Shown one piece after another: positions 43,394-44,712 of a stretch of 44,712 nt of DNA. The notes under the pieces were generated by a model. It did not search any database. It was not told the origin of the DNA and saw nothing but the letters and a program-made list of their open reading frames with translations. Origin of the DNA: an uncultured Bacteroidales bacterium (lineage in GTDB: Bacteria; Bacteroidota; Bacteroidia; Bacteroidales; FEN-979); assembly GCA_903828645.1 (NCBI GenBank), contig CAIKNA010000026.1, forward strand, positions 1 through 44,712. The letters run 5' to 3'. Numbering within the stretch: the first letter of the stretch is position 1; each line of letters opens with the position of its first letter. The translations under genes and the position numbers were made by a program.

Positions 43394-44083
43394 ATGAGAA
43401 GAACCCTGATAACGATTTTTTCATTGCTCGCCGCAAGCCTGTCGTTTGGGCAGGGTCAACAGGACTCCAACGATATCCTTTTCCCCCGGCATTTTATCTC
43501 GGTGAATCCATTGAACATCCTGCTTTTTCAGCAGGCAGGGATCACGTATGAATACAAACCGGGGATAGTTGGTTATGGCCTTACAGCAGGGTATATCTAT
43601 CCCAATCACAAGGAGTACAGCAATTACTTTATCGCCGGACCCACCAGTGCCGGTTCCCTTGGTGATTATTCGGGTTTTTTTGTGGCTCCCCAGGTCAACC
43701 TGTACTTAAATAAACCGAAATTTTCAGGGCATGCCAACCTGATCTATCTTACACTAAAACCGGTTTACAAGTATATGCATATCGATTCGACACAACAGAC
43801 CGCCTGGTCCCACCCCGATGATTATTATGTTTACAGGAAGATGAATGACAAGGTCAATGTTTATGGCGGTTTCGTCGATTTCGGGTACAAATGTTACATC
43901 CATCATTTCTTTTTCGACCTTGAATTTGGCCTTGGGATCCTGGCGGCAGATCACAAAATGACTGTTTCAGCTGAATGGATTTCCTATTCACAGGAGCATT
44001 ACAACCATCCGCCAAAAGAGGAATCAACACATGAAAGTCATTTAACCGTAAATTTCACACTCACTCTCGGAGGAGCGCTTTAA
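43394..44083 (+). CDS. Predicted outer-membrane beta-barrel protein
   Basis: A 229-residue exported protein. With the start at ATG 43394 it has a signal peptide (MRRTLITIFSLLAASLSFGQ) followed by a barrel-like alternation of strands (FISVNPLNILLFQQAGITYE, FFVAPQVNLYLNK, NVYGGFVDFGYKCYI, FDLEFGLGILAAD), ending with LTLGGAL. Similar Bacteroidota proteins are annotated only as DUF3575-like or hypothetical. It stands alone between two identical 37-bp repeats (43286 and 44226) and has an exact -7 box. The 200 nt after it hold only the second repeat. Confidence 0.76.
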   Translation: MRRTLITIFSLLAASLSFGQGQQDSNDILFPRHFISVNPLNILLFQQAGITYEYKPGIVGYGLTAGYIYPNHKEYSNYFIAGPTSAGSLGDYSGFFVAPQVNLYLNKPKFSGHANLIYLTLKPVYKYMHIDSTQQTAWSHPDDYYVYRKMNDKVNVYGGFVDFGYKCYIHHFFFDLEFGLGILAADHKMTVSAEWISYSQEHYNHPPKEESTHESHLTVNFTLTLGGAL

Positions 44084-44225
44084 CGCCAACCCTGGCCACC
44101 TGAAAACATTGATAAAACTCCTTTTGCTGACGGATCTTGTTTTTTCGTTTGCACGCCTGACCTGATATGTGGCCAGCATTAGCAGTGGTTAAATCAGAAT
44201 CCTATGATTCAATGGAAAATCGAAC

Positions 44226-44262
44226 AATGAATATCGAATAATGAATATCGAATATTGAATTG
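44226..44262. repeat. 37-bp dispersed repeat, copy b
   Basis: Identical to 43286-43322 and in the same orientation. The two copies flank the barrel gene at 43394-44083. It lies 28 nt past the 3' end of the LptF/G gene. Confidence 0.8.
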
Positions 44263-44290
44263 AGAAGGGTGGTGGCTGGACACCGGGAGG

Positions 44291-44712
44291 TTATTTTGGG
44301 GCAAGCCGGTAGAGGAAGATGGCGATGAAGCCGAAGATGATGTTGGGAATCCAGACGGCGATCAGGGGAGGTAGGTCTCCAAAGGTGGCAAAAACAGTAA
44401 ATATCTGCATGAAGAGGATGTACATGAAAGTCAGTGCCAGTCCAAGCCCGAGGTGAAACCCGATGCCGCCCCGGACTTTCCTGCTCGAAACGGATACCCC
44501 GATAAGGGTAAGAATAACGGTTGCGAAGGGGAAGGCAATCCGTTCATACTTTTTTACCTTGAATTTCACCAAATCGGGGTCGCCACGCAGCTCCTTGTTT
44601 TTGATCGTCTGCTGCAGCATGAAATAGTTCATGATCTTCACCTCTTCAACATCTTCGGTAAATTCGGAGGGCTTGAAGGGAAGCAATGTGTCGAGTTTAA
44701 CGCCCTTGGTAA
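44291..44712 (-). CDS. LptF/LptG-family permease, C-terminal part
   Basis: About 140 C-terminal residues of an LptF/LptG (YjgP/YjgQ) permease; the rest lies beyond the window edge. The proteins form the inner-membrane part of the lipopolysaccharide export ABC transporter LptB2FG. Three transmembrane helices are visible: IAFPFATVILTLIGVSV, FHLGLGLALTFMYILFMQIF and PLIAVWIPNIIFGFIAIFLY, with the family's typical ending LYRLAPK. The amphipathic stretch before them (MLQQTIKNKELRG) belongs to the coupling region. Whether it is LptF or LptG cannot be decided from this fragment; Bacteroidota often annotate it only to family level. Confidence 0.88.
   Translation of the reverse strand, partial: TKGVKLDTLLPFKPSEFTEDVEEVKIMNYFMLQQTIKNKELRGDPDLVKFKVKKYERIAFPFATVILTLIGVSVSSRKVRGGIGFHLGLGLALTFMYILFMQIFTVFATFGDLPPLIAVWIPNIIFGFIAIFLYRLAPK

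Noticed and set aside
1-44712. tRNA or rRNA genes
   Set aside because: No cloverleaf with a conserved T-loop or rRNA core sequence was noticed in the intergenic stretches.

Overview
The window comes from a member of the Bacteroidota, most likely an uncultured Bacteroidales-like lineage. Five proteins end in a type A C-terminal sorting domain of the type IX secretion system (T9SS). Promoters carry the Bacteroidota -7 box TAnnTTTG (seen upstream of at least eight genes), and Shine-Dalgarno sequences are not evident. Lipoproteins and outer-membrane barrels are common, and intergenic DNA holds dispersed A+T-rich repeats of the kind seen in this phylum. No rRNA, tRNA or CRISPR array was seen.

Layout. 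1-5.9 kb (minus strand): a secreted-protein start cut by the window edge, a membrane-anchored thioredoxin, a T9SS-exported multihaem cytochrome, an ICMT-like methyltransferase, a membrane MutS-like ATPase, a trypsin-like protease and an XRE antitoxin. 5.9-6.8 kb: a graveyard holding a broken HigB/Gp49-like toxin and the C-terminal relics of two unrelated tyrosine recombinases facing each other. 6.9-9.0 kb: A+T-rich lipoproteins and a barrel; the first gene is bracketed by GTTAGCAA/TTGCTAAC, which suggests a cassette. 9.0-12.5 kb: two T9SS cargo proteins. 12.6-21.9 kb: a stress-flavoured cluster (CheB-like, ice-binding-like adhesin, YihY, PPK2, DUF1801, a secreted micro-protein, cupin, YceI, a dead PQQ dehydrogenase). 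21.9-35.9 kb: a segment bounded by an intact and a decayed copy of one element (a 311-codon gene plus a GATTTAC array); between the copies lie two small genes, a TPR-HTH regulator and a 2.7-thousand-residue adhesin. 36-44.7 kb: mostly housekeeping genes (acetyl-CoA synthetase, biotin ligase, uracil-DNA glycosylase, MauG-type peroxidase, IspE, LptF/G) with outer-membrane proteins.

Most interesting signal. In the 12.6-20 kb cluster a 66-bp promoter module occurs five times with fixed internal geometry: GTGTGAAT, then ATRTAA, then TRTAACAC at positions 1-39, and a -7-like box ending exactly 27 bp later in three copies. Two TRTAA half-sites lie 21 bp (two helical turns) apart. The module precedes the ice-binding-like gene, the yihY-ppk2 group, an otherwise unnoticed 50-codon secreted peptide and the cupin-yceI group; one degenerate copy has no gene of its own. 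This looks like an undescribed regulon with a dedicated activator or sigma factor. It also moves the start codons of two genes downstream.
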